A stretch of 33,675 bases of DNA from Pseudomonadota bacterium. Its GTDB lineage: Bacteria; Desulfobacterota; Desulfobacteria; Desulfobacterales; RPRI01. Below the pieces are notes generated by a model that worked only from the letters and a program-made list of their open reading frames with translations, was not told the DNA's origin and made no database searches. Both the position numbers and the translations under genes were made by a program. The stretch spans positions 1-33,675 of the forward strand of contig JAHJRK010000566.1 in the NCBI GenBank assembly GCA_018830925.1, given 5' to 3'. Of this stretch, positions 17,243-26,790 are shown in pieces. Numbering within the stretch: the first letter of the stretch is position 1; each line of letters opens with the position of its first letter.

Positions 17243-17935
17243 ATGCGAAGATTAATAGAATTAATTACGACATTACTTGGTTGGTCGCGCTACAAGCTCG
17301 GTTTCAGAATAAAATCCACAAGCGGTATGGTGAAAGTCAATCTTGGATGTGGTTTGGCAGTTACTACAGGTTGGATAAATGTTGATGGAAGTTTGAACGC
17401 CTTTGTGGCCACACTTCCAGAAGTATTTCATAGGTTGGCTTTTCGGTTGAGCGGAGCGAACCGTTACTACTCTGAGCCGGAATACCGCCATCTTTTGGCC
17501 AGCAACACATTTTTCCATGCCAATCTTTCCTATGGCATCCCTTCTAAAAATGAATCTGTAGATTTCGTCTATTCTTCTCACTTCTTGGAGCATCTCTGCC
17601 CCAGCGAAGCGGAAAGCTTCTTACGGGAGTGTTTGCGAATATTGAAGCCCGGCGGTGTGATAAGGGTCTGCGTCCCTGACCTCGCATATGCGATGAAAAT
17701 GTATAGCTCTGGCCGCAAGCAGGAGGCGTTAGATAAATACTTTTTTGTTGAAGATAAAGGTAGTTTTTACGCTAGACATAAGTACATGTACGATCTTGAG
17801 TTACTTTCAAATCTATTATCGGAAATCGGATTCAAGTCAATCAGACAATATGACTACCGTGTCGGAAATGTACCCGACATTGAGCTTTTAGATAATCGCC
17901 CCGAGGACACGTTATTTGTGGAGGCGAAAAAGTGA
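17243..17935 (+). CDS. SAM-dependent methyltransferase
   Basis: KVNLGCGLAVTTGWINVDGS, VDFVYSSHFLEHLCPSEAESFLRECLRILKPGGVIRVCVPDL; RBS AAGGAA before ATG 17243. Confidence 0.85.
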   Translation: MRRLIELITTLLGWSRYKLGFRIKSTSGMVKVNLGCGLAVTTGWINVDGSLNAFVATLPEVFHRLAFRLSGANRYYSEPEYRHLLASNTFFHANLSYGIPSKNESVDFVYSSHFLEHLCPSEAESFLRECLRILKPGGVIRVCVPDLAYAMKMYSSGRKQEALDKYFFVEDKGSFYARHKYMYDLELLSNLLSEIGFKSIRQYDYRVGNVPDIELLDNRPEDTLFVEAKK

Positions 17936-18966
17936 AATCGGACAATAAAATACTTCTATCTATTTGCATTCCCAGTTACAACCGCCCCGGACAACTTGCC
18001 ACGTTGTTGTCCACTATTGATTGTAATTCTGATTTGGTTGAAATTGTTATTTGCGAAGATGCCGCTCCGCGCAGAGAAGAAGTTCGAAATGTTGTCGATA
18101 AATTTAGGCAAGTCTCAAAATACAAAGTAGTGTATAAGGAAAACCCATCAAACTTGGGATACGATGGTAACCTGAGGCGTCTCGTTGAAATGGCGCAAGG
18201 GCAATTCGTTATGTTCATGGGCGACGACGATCTTTTTATTAATGGCGCGCTTGATCGATTTATCGCATTTCTTACGGAACATAAGGACAAGAAGTATTTT
18301 TTACGCTCGTATATATCCAAACATCCCGACGGCCGTGTTGAGCAGTTTCGATATTTACCCGTTAAAACGGTTTTCCCTCTCGGTGAAAAATCGGTTGCAT
18401 GGCTTTTCAAGAGAAGTGTTACGATTTGTGGCTTCACAATTGCGAGAGATGACGCATTTAAGGTTTCAACATCAGAATTAGACGGCACACTGCTTTATCA
18501 AGTTTACCTGATGGCGCAGATATGTCTTGACCATGAGTCTATTTACTGCGATTTTCCTGTTGTCCAAGCCGTGCAGTCGTTTCGGGATGATAAGCCTATG
18601 TTTGGTTCTTCTGCGGCAGAAAAGAGCCGCTATACGCCGGGAACGGTGTCACAGGATAATTCGATTAACTTTACCAAGTCGTATTTCGAGGTGACAAAAT
18701 ACCTTGATGATCGTCGAGGTACTCGGCTTACGAATCTTGTCAGAACGGATCTATCCAAATATTCTTATCCGTTTCTTTCTATCCAGCGCAAGCGCGGAAT
18801 CGGACCATTCCTTCAATATGCAAAAAGGCTTGAGACAGAGGTTGGCTTTGGATGTACGCCTTATTATTACATCTATAAATGGGGTCTTGTCCTATTTGGT
18901 GAAAAACTCTGTGATCGATCAATTCTGCACATAAAGAATATCCTTGGCCATACACCCAATTTTTAG
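17932..18966 (+). CDS. Glycosyltransferase family 2
   Basis: LLSICIPSYNRPGQLATLLSTID, FVMFMGDDDLFINGALD; GTG start overlapping the upstream stop. Confidence 0.9.
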   Translation: MKSDNKILLSICIPSYNRPGQLATLLSTIDCNSDLVEIVICEDAAPRREEVRNVVDKFRQVSKYKVVYKENPSNLGYDGNLRRLVEMAQGQFVMFMGDDDLFINGALDRFIAFLTEHKDKKYFLRSYISKHPDGRVEQFRYLPVKTVFPLGEKSVAWLFKRSVTICGFTIARDDAFKVSTSELDGTLLYQVYLMAQICLDHESIYCDFPVVQAVQSFRDDKPMFGSSAAEKSRYTPGTVSQDNSINFTKSYFEVTKYLDDRRGTRLTNLVRTDLSKYSYPFLSIQRKRGIGPFLQYAKRLETEVGFGCTPYYYIYKWGLVLFGEKLCDRSILHIKNILGHTPNF

Positions 18967-18989
18967 ATGCACTGCGAGTTGATTATTTT

Positions 18990-20861
18990 ATGTGTGGTAT
19001 CATGGGCATAGTATCTCAAACCCCTGTCGCTGATCGACGCTGGCTTGTTGCTGGCCGGGATGCCATGCGCCACCGTGGCCCGGACGATGCCGGAGAGTGG
19101 TGGTCGGCGGATGGCTGCATCGGTTTGGCGCATCGGCGGCTTTCGATCATTGATCTGACGCCTACTGGTCATCAGCCGATGTTGGATGCGACCGGCCAGA
19201 TATGTATCGTCTTCAACGGGGAAATCTATAATTACCTTGAATTGAAAAAGGAATTGCAGTCCTTGGGACATGCTTTCCGTTCAACAAGCGACACGGAAGT
19301 AGTGCTTGCGGCGTATCATGAATGGGGAACAGAATTTATCCGGCATCTTAACGGTATGTTCGCGTTCGGTATATACGATCAAAAAAAGCGGTGTCTTTTC
19401 TTGGCCCGTGACCGGGCGGGCGAGAAGCCCTTGTTTTACCGTATTGCAAACCGATCCATTTCTTTCGCGTCCGAGTTGAAAGCTCTCATGGCAGCCCCAG
19501 ACTTTCCGCGGAGGGTTGATCCGGATGCCTTGGACTGTTATCTGACTTATGGATATGTGCCTGGCGCCCGATGCATCCTGCAGGGAGTGAATAAACTGCC
19601 GCCTGCACACGCTCTCTTGTTCGATTTGGAAAGTGGTCAATCACGGGTATGGCGTTATTGGCACTTGCCGGATATGGATGCCGCAGTGGCGGCCGATCAG
19701 GTCGATGAAACGTCGCTCCTCGATACACTGGAGAACCTATTAGAAGATGCCGTACAACGACAATTGGTAGCGGATGTTCCGGTGGGTGTGCTCCTCAGCG
19801 GTGGGGTGGATTCCAGCCTGGTAACGGCAATGGCGGTGCGGGCGGCGGCGAAGGTCAGTACCTTCACCATCCGTTTCCCAGGTTATGGCCTGTATGATGA
19901 AACAGACCACGCCCGGTTGATTGCCCGGCACTTCGGTACGGAACATGTCGAATTGGAAGCCGCTGATGTAACTGTTGACCTTTTGCCTGTGCTTGCCCGG
20001 CAGTTTGACGAGCCTATCGTGGATTCGTCGATGATTCCAACATATCTCGTCAGTAAGCTGGTGCGTCAACATTGCACCGTGGTTTTGGGGGGCGATGGCG
20101 GGGATGAACTATTCGGTGGTTATGGGCACTACGATCGTCTTTTGTGGATGCAGCGGTGGCTGGGCGGGTTTCCGCAAGGCGTGCGGATTTCTCTGGCGAG
20201 GGCGGCGGGTGCACTTTTGCCCGTAGGCTTCAAGGGTCGCAACTGGCTGCAGGGGCTGGCTGTTGATCTAAAAAGGGGTGTGCCCCTTATTGCTTCTTGC
20301 TTCGATCAAGGCATGCGTCGTCGATTAATAGCTCGACAAGATTCTTGGTCGCCGGTTGCCGAGGCAATCCGTGAAGGTCGCGTCCCTCAGACGGCTGATC
20401 TGTTGCAGCGGGCTACACGTATGGATTTCGAGAATTATTTGCCTGAGGACATTCTTGTTAAAGTGGACCGCACCAGCATGCTGAACTCGCTGGAAGTCCG
20501 CGCACCATTTCTGGACTACCGCATCATCGAGTTTGCCTTCGGTAAAGTGCCGTCGTATCTGAAGGCCACGCCGACTTCCCGCAAAGTGCTGCTGAAAAAG
20601 CTGGCGGAACGCCTTCTGCCCATGGAATTCGACCATCAGCGTAAGCAGGGGTTTTCCATTCCACTCGGGTCATGGCTGCAAAAGGGGCCATGGAAACAAT
20701 TCTTCCATGAAACGCTTTTGGGATCAAATGATACGCTCTTTAACCGCAAGTGTGTGAAAGGCTTGCTTGATGGTCAGGCCAAAGGCCGGGCGAACAGTGA
20801 GCGCTTGTTTGCCTTGGTACTGTTTGAATTGTGGCGCCGGGAATATAAAATCTCACTGTAA
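18990..20861 (+). CDS. asnB: Asparagine synthase (glutamine-hydrolysing), AsnB-type
   Basis: MCGIMGIVS (N-terminal Cys), [39 protein letters not shown]-loop, [16 protein letters not shown]. Confidence 0.95.
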   Translation: MCGIMGIVSQTPVADRRWLVAGRDAMRHRGPDDAGEWWSADGCIGLAHRRLSIIDLTPTGHQPMLDATGQICIVFNGEIYNYLELKKELQSLGHAFRSTSDTEVVLAAYHEWGTEFIRHLNGMFAFGIYDQKKRCLFLARDRAGEKPLFYRIANRSISFASELKALMAAPDFPRRVDPDALDCYLTYGYVPGARCILQGVNKLPPAHALLFDLESGQSRVWRYWHLPDMDAAVAADQVDETSLLDTLENLLEDAVQRQLVADVPVGVLLSGGVDSSLVTAMAVRAAAKVSTFTIRFPGYGLYDETDHARLIARHFGTEHVELEAADVTVDLLPVLARQFDEPIVDSSMIPTYLVSKLVRQHCTVVLGGDGGDELFGGYGHYDRLLWMQRWLGGFPQGVRISLARAAGALLPVGFKGRNWLQGLAVDLKRGVPLIASCFDQGMRRRLIARQDSWSPVAEAIREGRVPQTADLLQRATRMDFENYLPEDILVKVDRTSMLNSLEVRAPFLDYRIIEFAFGKVPSYLKATPTSRKVLLKKLAERLLPMEFDHQRKQGFSIPLGSWLQKGPWKQFFHETLLGSNDTLFNRKCVKGLLDGQAKGRANSERLFALVLFELWRREYKISL

Positions 20862-20923
20862 GGTTTGTTATCGTACTGCGAGGATTTATTCCGGTTGGCT
20901 TGTTAAGGGATCTCTCAAACGTT

Positions 20924-21634
20924 ATGACTGAAAAGCGAAAAAAAATCGCCATTGTCCAGTCCAACTACATCCCCTGGAAGGGCTATTTCGATTTGATAGC
21001 TGCCGTTGATGAGTTTATCCTTTACGACGACATGCAATATACCCGGCGTGACTGGCGCAACCGCAACCAGATCAAGACCCCGCAAGGTTTGCAGTGGCTG
21101 ACCGTTCCTGTCAAGGTGAAGGGCAAATACCACCAGACCATTAGAGAAACGGAAATTGAAGGTGTGGATTGGGCCAAGTCGCATTGGAAGTCGCTATACC
21201 AGAACTATCGTCGTGCAAAACATTTCAATGCACTAGCGCAGGAACTTGAGCCACTTTACCTCCAAACCGAGTATTCGCACCTGTCGCAACTCAACCGCTC
21301 ACTCATTGAATGGGTGTGCTCGAAGTTAGGCATAAAGACCATTATCAGCAACTCTTGGGATTATCAACTGATCGATGGCAGGTCCGAACGTATAACCGAT
21401 TTGTGCGTCAAAGCAGGCGGCCGCGAATACATCTCCGGCCCAGCCGCCCGTGATTATATTGATGAAACAGTATTTGCGGAAGGTGGCATCAAGCTCACCT
21501 GGTTCGATTATACAGGCTACCCCGAATACCCTCAGCTCTGGGGAGACTTCACCCATGGCGTCTCCATTCTTGATTTGCTGTTCAACTGCGGCAAAAATGC
21601 GCCGCATTACATGAAAAATCTGCTTCGCAACTAA
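20924..21634 (+). CDS. WbqC-like protein
   Basis: [57 protein letters not shown] is the WbqC-family hallmark. Confidence 0.93.
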   Translation: MTEKRKKIAIVQSNYIPWKGYFDLIAAVDEFILYDDMQYTRRDWRNRNQIKTPQGLQWLTVPVKVKGKYHQTIRETEIEGVDWAKSHWKSLYQNYRRAKHFNALAQELEPLYLQTEYSHLSQLNRSLIEWVCSKLGIKTIISNSWDYQLIDGRSERITDLCVKAGGREYISGPAARDYIDETVFAEGGIKLTWFDYTGYPEYPQLWGDFTHGVSILDLLFNCGKNAPHYMKNLLRN

Positions 21635-21655
21635 TTTACGAAAGGATTTAATTAA

Positions 21656-21892
21656 TTGGGTAAAGAAAAAATTAAGCAGCTACTGGAAGATGTTTTTACG
21701 GATGAAAGTTCTCTGGCTGCAAAGGGAGTTACTTTTAGCGAACTGGAATGCTGGGACTCTTTACATTACGTGCAACTGGTTGTAGCCGTTCAGGCCACTT
21801 TCGGGATTGAATTAAACAGCGAGCAGATACAACGCATCACTTCATTAAACGGATTGCTGGAAGTGCTCAAAGAACACAGCGTCGACCTATAG
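21656..21892 (+). CDS. Acyl/peptidyl carrier protein
   Basis: ELECWDSLHYVQLVVAVQATFGIEL: phosphopantetheine-site DSL; 78 aa; TTG start. Confidence 0.9.
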   Translation: MGKEKIKQLLEDVFTDESSLAAKGVTFSELECWDSLHYVQLVVAVQATFGIELNSEQIQRITSLNGLLEVLKEHSVDL

Positions 21893-21902
21893 AGGAAATG
21901 CC

Positions 21903-22655
21903 ATGAGCGAGAAAAAGCAAAATATCTTGATTACCGGTTCTTCCGGCAGCTTCGGCTCCTTCATATGTCGGGAGTTCCTGAGTGAGGGGCATTGGGTTAC
22001 AGGTATTGATCTGAATGATCAACAGTCCTCACCTATTGAGAGTAATCAACTCGATCTGTGGCGCTTTATTACCTGCGATCTTGCCAACAGCGGCCAGGTT
22101 CAGGCCGTACTTGATGAGGCACATTCAATCCGAGGTGCATTCAACCTTGTGGTGAACAATGTCGGGTTGATTTACAATGCTCCGCTTCTCAGCTTTCAAA
22201 AAGGAAAACTACAGATCCATGATTTTGATGCTTGGAATAAGGTGTTGTCAGTTACACTCAGCGCTGGCTTTTATGTGACAGCCCTTTGCGCTCAGAAAAT
22301 GGTTGCCACCAAGAGTCCCGGTGTTATCGTCAATATCAGTTCAATTTGCGCCACAGGCAACGCCGGGCAAGCGGCTTATTCTGCGGCAAAAGCCGGGGTC
22401 AACGCCATGACTGCGGCCTTGGCCAAGGAGCTTGGTCCTTTGGGTATTCGTATCGCTGCCATTTCCCCGGGTTTTTTCGATACACCCTCCACTCATGCCA
22501 ATCTGGATGAAGACAAAATCGCCCATATTCGCAAATCAGTGCCTTTACGCAAGTTAGGCCAACCGAAACATATCATGAGTGCTATCCGGTTCATAAATGA
22601 AAACGATTACTTTCATGGCAAAGTGCTGGAACTGGATGGAGGGTTGACCATATGA
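21903..22655 (+). CDS. SDR-family oxidoreductase
   Basis: ILITGSSGSFGSFICREF, NNVG, YSAAKAGVNAMTAALAKELGPLGIRIAAISPGFFDT. Confidence 0.92.
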   Translation: MSEKKQNILITGSSGSFGSFICREFLSEGHWVTGIDLNDQQSSPIESNQLDLWRFITCDLANSGQVQAVLDEAHSIRGAFNLVVNNVGLIYNAPLLSFQKGKLQIHDFDAWNKVLSVTLSAGFYVTALCAQKMVATKSPGVIVNISSICATGNAGQAAYSAAKAGVNAMTAALAKELGPLGIRIAAISPGFFDTPSTHANLDEDKIAHIRKSVPLRKLGQPKHIMSAIRFINENDYFHGKVLELDGGLTI

Positions 22656-24208
22656 GCCCCACCAGAAAGCATTTTGGACATCACTATAACCCATCGCAAC
22701 TTTTCCAAGAGGTTGTTCAACGATATGTCAATCGACCAGCCATCGCTTTTAATTTAAACAATAGAGTTACATACGACGAACTGGATCGGTTTTCCAATCA
22801 GGCTGGCCGCTTTCTTTTGAAACAGGGTTTGCGCAAGGGCGATTGCGTGGGACTCTGTCTTGAGAAAAGCACTTCCTTTTATATCCTTGTATTAGCTGCC
22901 CTGAAAATCGGGACACCATATTTTGCCTTGGACCCGCGCAATCCAGCTTCCCGCATCGCAAGCATTATAGAGCAATGCCGACCTGGAGTTATCTTTTCCC
23001 AAAAACCTCTGGTTGCCCGCCTGGATGCCACGACCAATCTTATATGCCCAGAAGGCAGTGACCTCCCGGAGTTCTGTGAAGGGTATTCAGATCAGCCCTT
23101 GCCGGAGATGCACACCGTGTGCGGATCCGACCCTGCCTACATCATGTTTACTTCCGGTTCCACCGGCACGCCTAAAGGTGCGGTCATGAGCCACGACAAC
23201 CTGCTGCACTTCATTCAGTGGGCCGCAGCACAGTATGGTTTTACACCTGAAGACGTACATACACACCTAAACCCCGTGTATTTTGACAACTCGGTTTTCG
23301 ACATATTTTCGACATTTTTTACAGGCGGCCAGCTCGTTCCGTTTGCGCAAAGTACCATTCTAAATCCCGTAGCACTGGCCAGACGTCTTAAGGAAATGAG
23401 CTGTACGGTCTGGTTTTCGGTACCATCTCTCCTGCTTTTTGCGCAGGTTATGAAAGTGACCTCGCCGGAGTATTTTGGCGGCCTGCGCAAGATTATCTTT
23501 GGTGGTGAGGGTTTTCCCAAGGTCAAGCTTTCGGCCTTGATGGATGCACTGGGGAAAAACATTGAATACCACAATGTTTCCGGCCCGACAGAATGCACCT
23601 GCATCTGCTCCACATATCGCGTCATGGAGGCTGATTTCGATGATCTTGAAGGTCTGCCGCCGATGGGTTCACTCATCCCTAACTTTACAGGATACATTTT
23701 GGATGGTAATGCGCCTGTGGAACCAGGGCAAACTGGAGAACTCTTCCTTAGCGGGCCTTGTGTCGGCTTAGGTTATTACAATCAGATAGAGATAACCCAG
23801 CGGGCTTTCGTTCAAAATCCATTGAACAATAGCTATCGGGAAATCATTTACCGCACCGGGGATCTGGTGCGGCTGAATCCTGATGACAACAAACTCTATT
23901 TTGTTGGCCGCAAGGATCTACAAATTAAGCATATGGGTTATCGCATCGAACTGGAGGAGATTCAGCACGCCTTATGTCTTTGCCATGGCGTGGATGAATC
24001 AGCAGTTTTGTACAGGCAAGCCCAAGGCGAAATAATTGCCATTATAGCTGCCCACAAGACACCCGAACTGGGGGCCTTACGCGCTGAACTGGCAGGACTT
24101 ATTCCCAAATACATGATGCCCGCGAAATTTCACTTTCTAGAACGTCTGCCCAAAAACGCCAACGGCAAGACTGACAGACAAGCCTTGATCATGGAATACG
24201 GAGGATGA
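22652..24208 (+). CDS. Stand-alone amino acid adenylation enzyme (NRPS A-domain / AMP-binding)
   Basis: A3 YIMFTSGSTGTPKGAVMSH, A5 NVSGPTECTC, A7 YRTGDLV, A8 GRKDLQIKHMGYRIELEEIQ, A10 NANGKTDRQAL; ATGA overlap with SDR. Confidence 0.93.
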   Translation: MSPTRKHFGHHYNPSQLFQEVVQRYVNRPAIAFNLNNRVTYDELDRFSNQAGRFLLKQGLRKGDCVGLCLEKSTSFYILVLAALKIGTPYFALDPRNPASRIASIIEQCRPGVIFSQKPLVARLDATTNLICPEGSDLPEFCEGYSDQPLPEMHTVCGSDPAYIMFTSGSTGTPKGAVMSHDNLLHFIQWAAAQYGFTPEDVHTHLNPVYFDNSVFDIFSTFFTGGQLVPFAQSTILNPVALARRLKEMSCTVWFSVPSLLLFAQVMKVTSPEYFGGLRKIIFGGEGFPKVKLSALMDALGKNIEYHNVSGPTECTCICSTYRVMEADFDDLEGLPPMGSLIPNFTGYILDGNAPVEPGQTGELFLSGPCVGLGYYNQIEITQRAFVQNPLNNSYREIIYRTGDLVRLNPDDNKLYFVGRKDLQIKHMGYRIELEEIQHALCLCHGVDESAVLYRQAQGEIIAIIAAHKTPELGALRAELAGLIPKYMMPAKFHFLERLPKNANGKTDRQALIMEYGG

Positions 24209-24215
24209 TTACTGT

Positions 24216-25139
24216 ATGAAACTCTCTGTTGTGACCACTCTGTATCAATCTGCGCCATACATCGAAGAATTTGTGCGACGAGTTTGTGCGGAGGCGGGAA
24301 AACTTACGGACGATTATGAGATTATCCTGGTCGATGACGGGTCGCCGGATATTTCTCTCGACGTTACTCTCAATATTCAGAAAACAAATCCGCATCTGCA
24401 TATAATTGAATTGTCGCGTAATTTTGGCCACCACAAGGCCATGATGACCGGTCTAGAACATGCCAAAGGTGAACTTGTTTTTCTTATCGATGTCGACCTT
24501 GAGGAACCCCCGGAACTGTTGACACGCTTTTATGAAGAAATGCAAAAAGGCAGATATGATGTTGTCTATGGTGTTCAGAAAGAACGGGAAGGCAGTATTG
24601 CAAAGCGGGTCGGCGGAAGACTCGGCTGGTGGCTTATAAAAACCATGCTGCCAATACACATACCACCCAACCAGAGTACAGTCCGTTTGATGAAGAAACA
24701 ATATGTTATGGAATTAGTCCGACATAAAGAACATATGACTGCTATCGGCGGGCTATGGGTACTTACAGGATTCAGCCAAACCGCATTATTATTTGAAAAA
24801 GCTTGCCGCAGTAATTCGAGCTACTCTTTCCTCAAGCGTTTGCGAATGCTTCTAGACAGCGTCACGTCTTTTAGTGAAAGACCGCTTTATGGTGTGTTTT
24901 TTCTGGGGTTCGGAATATTTATCATGTCGTCAATAGTAGCTTTATACCTTCTTACTCTAAAATTTTCGGGAAGGATATTAGATGGTTGGATTTCCGTTAT
25001 GGTTTCGGTTTGGGGATTAGGTGGTCTTATTTTACTCTGTATTGGCTTGGTTGGATTGTATATTTCTCGAATATTTATTGAAACAAAAAATAGACCCTAT
25101 ACAATTGTGAAGAGGATACATAATGCAAACAACAGATAA
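24216..25139 (+). CDS. GT2 polyprenyl-phosphate glycosyltransferase (GtrB/DPM1-like, two C-terminal TMs)
   Basis: LSVVTTLYQSAPYIEEFVRRV, DYEIILVDDGSPD, ELSRNFGHHKAMMTGLEHAKGELVFLIDVDLEEPPELL; two C-terminal TM helices. Confidence 0.9.
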   Translation: MKLSVVTTLYQSAPYIEEFVRRVCAEAGKLTDDYEIILVDDGSPDISLDVTLNIQKTNPHLHIIELSRNFGHHKAMMTGLEHAKGELVFLIDVDLEEPPELLTRFYEEMQKGRYDVVYGVQKEREGSIAKRVGGRLGWWLIKTMLPIHIPPNQSTVRLMKKQYVMELVRHKEHMTAIGGLWVLTGFSQTALLFEKACRSNSSYSFLKRLRMLLDSVTSFSERPLYGVFFLGFGIFIMSSIVALYLLTLKFSGRILDGWISVMVSVWGLGGLILLCIGLVGLYISRIFIETKNRPYTIVKRIHNANNR

Positions 25140-26064
25140 CCAGGCAAGATTATTTTTTTTTTTGGGTCCTCATTTTGGTGTATTATTTTTAAAAAAAATA
25201 ATACATTATTTTAACAGCTCAAACTATAAAGTTGTCACATATTCTGAAGAAAGCGATTCATATTACGGATACGAAAACGTAATTGACTACTGCAAAATAA
25301 ATAATATTGATTTTTTGGATACTTCAACTAATAAAAGAGAGGTGTTGAATCTCTTCACACAGTTTAATCCAACCATAATACTATGCGGATACTATGCAAA
25401 AATTCTCCCAATTGAGATTCTCAAGTTAGCTCAAGATGGTGCTTACAATATTCATCCAGGCAAATTGCCTAACTATAGAGGGCCTTTCCCTACGGCATGG
25501 GCTCTCATAAACAATGAGCAGGAAATTGGAATAACTATTCATGAAATGGACAGTCGGATCGATACCGGGCATATTGTAGCTCAGAAAGTGTACACGATAT
25601 TGCAAGATGAGACAGGCTATGAGCTATATAGAAGGAGTATGGAGTTGAGTGCCGAATACTTATTTTCTTTTATGCCAGACATACTGAAAAAAAATTATGA
25701 ACCCATTGATCAGGTAACAATTGGAATGGGAAGTTATTATGGAAAGATTGATTCACATTACCATATAGACTGGAAAGACAATACTAAAAGGATTAGGAAT
25801 CTTGTCCGTGTACATTCCAAACCTTATTTTCCTGCTTATACCTTTCTGAAAAACAAGATGCTTCTTGTTAATAGATGTAATCCAATAACAAACCAAGCAA
25901 CGAAACTACAAGGTCCAGGCAGGATTCTCGATGTTACTCCCGATAGTACATTCTATGTGTCATGTGGCGATGGTATTATTGAGGTTGCTGACTATGACTT
26001 ATGCCCACTTAATAATAATAGCAGAAAAGAAGAATTTATCAAAAAAGGATTACAATTATTTTAG
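25123..26064 (+). CDS. Methionyl-tRNA formyltransferase-like sugar N-formyltransferase
   Basis: ILCGYYAKILPIEIL, YNIHPGKLPNYRGPFPTAWALINNEQEIGITIHEMDSRIDTGHIVAQ: formyltransferase N/H/D signature. Confidence 0.88.
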   Translation: MQTTDNQARLFFFLGPHFGVLFLKKIIHYFNSSNYKVVTYSEESDSYYGYENVIDYCKINNIDFLDTSTNKREVLNLFTQFNPTIILCGYYAKILPIEILKLAQDGAYNIHPGKLPNYRGPFPTAWALINNEQEIGITIHEMDSRIDTGHIVAQKVYTILQDETGYELYRRSMELSAEYLFSFMPDILKKNYEPIDQVTIGMGSYYGKIDSHYHIDWKDNTKRIRNLVRVHSKPYFPAYTFLKNKMLLVNRCNPITNQATKLQGPGRILDVTPDSTFYVSCGDGIIEVADYDLCPLNNNSRKEEFIKKGLQLF

Positions 26065-26087
26065 AAAATAAAAGCTATAAAGATTCA

Positions 26088-26789
26088 TTGAGCGAAAAAT
26101 CCTACTCTCAAAAATATACTGCGGATACATCTAACGCTATATACCCTGTCGAATTTGTCGTTCGAGCCTTTCTGGGCACATACCCTGAACTCCACATGCC
26201 GAAAGATGAATACAATGGTAAGCGTATCCTCGATCTTGGTTATGGCGATGGGAGAAACATGCCGTTACTCAGCAACCTTGGCATGAAAATCCATGGTGTG
26301 GAAATATCGAAAGATATTAACTGGCATGTCCAGGAACGCCTTGCAATATTAGGTATTCAGGCCGAACTTAAGACAGGGACTAATGCGCACATCCCATATA
26401 ATGAATCTTTTTTCCAATACGTACTTGCCTGCCATTCATGCTACTACGTCGAACCTGGCAGCACATTTAGCGACAACCTTGCTGAAATAGCGCGGGTGCT
26501 TGAAACAAGTGGGTTTTTTATCGCATCCTTGCCAATGAGCGATACATATATCCTCAATGGTGCAAGACCTTTGCCTGACGGCCACTATGAGATCACAAAT
26601 GACCCATACGGATTAAGGAACGGCACGGTATTCCGTGTCTTTGATTCCGAAGAAGAAATTCAAGAAACATTAGCCCCTTTTTTTAATGATTTTTGTATCG
26701 GATATTGTGACGATATGTTTTGGGGTATTCATCAAAAAGTATGGACAGTTGTTTGCCGCAGACTAAAAAATAAGAGCTCGGAGGGTTAA
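26088..26789 (+). CDS. SAM-dependent methyltransferase
   Basis: GKRILDLGYGDGRNMPLLSNLGMKIHGVEIS; FQYVLACHSCYYVEPG; TTG start. Confidence 0.82.
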   Translation: MSEKSYSQKYTADTSNAIYPVEFVVRAFLGTYPELHMPKDEYNGKRILDLGYGDGRNMPLLSNLGMKIHGVEISKDINWHVQERLAILGIQAELKTGTNAHIPYNESFFQYVLACHSCYYVEPGSTFSDNLAEIARVLETSGFFIASLPMSDTYILNGARPLPDGHYEITNDPYGLRNGTVFRVFDSEEEIQETLAPFFNDFCIGYCDDMFWGIHQKVWTVVCRRLKNKSSEG

Positions 26790-26790
26790 A

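Noticed and set aside
17976-18488. 170-aa minus-strand ORF inside the GT2 gene
   Set aside because: Entirely antisense to a clear GT2 domain; composition typical of a shadow ORF.
23215-23697. 160-aa minus-strand ORF inside the adenylation gene
   Set aside because: Antisense to conserved A-domain motifs; no independent evidence.
26568-26579. Opposite-orientation match to the GCAAAGGTCTC motif (GACCTTTGC)
   Set aside because: Lies in codons for ARPLPDG of a methyltransferase and lacks the rest of the motif; chance match.
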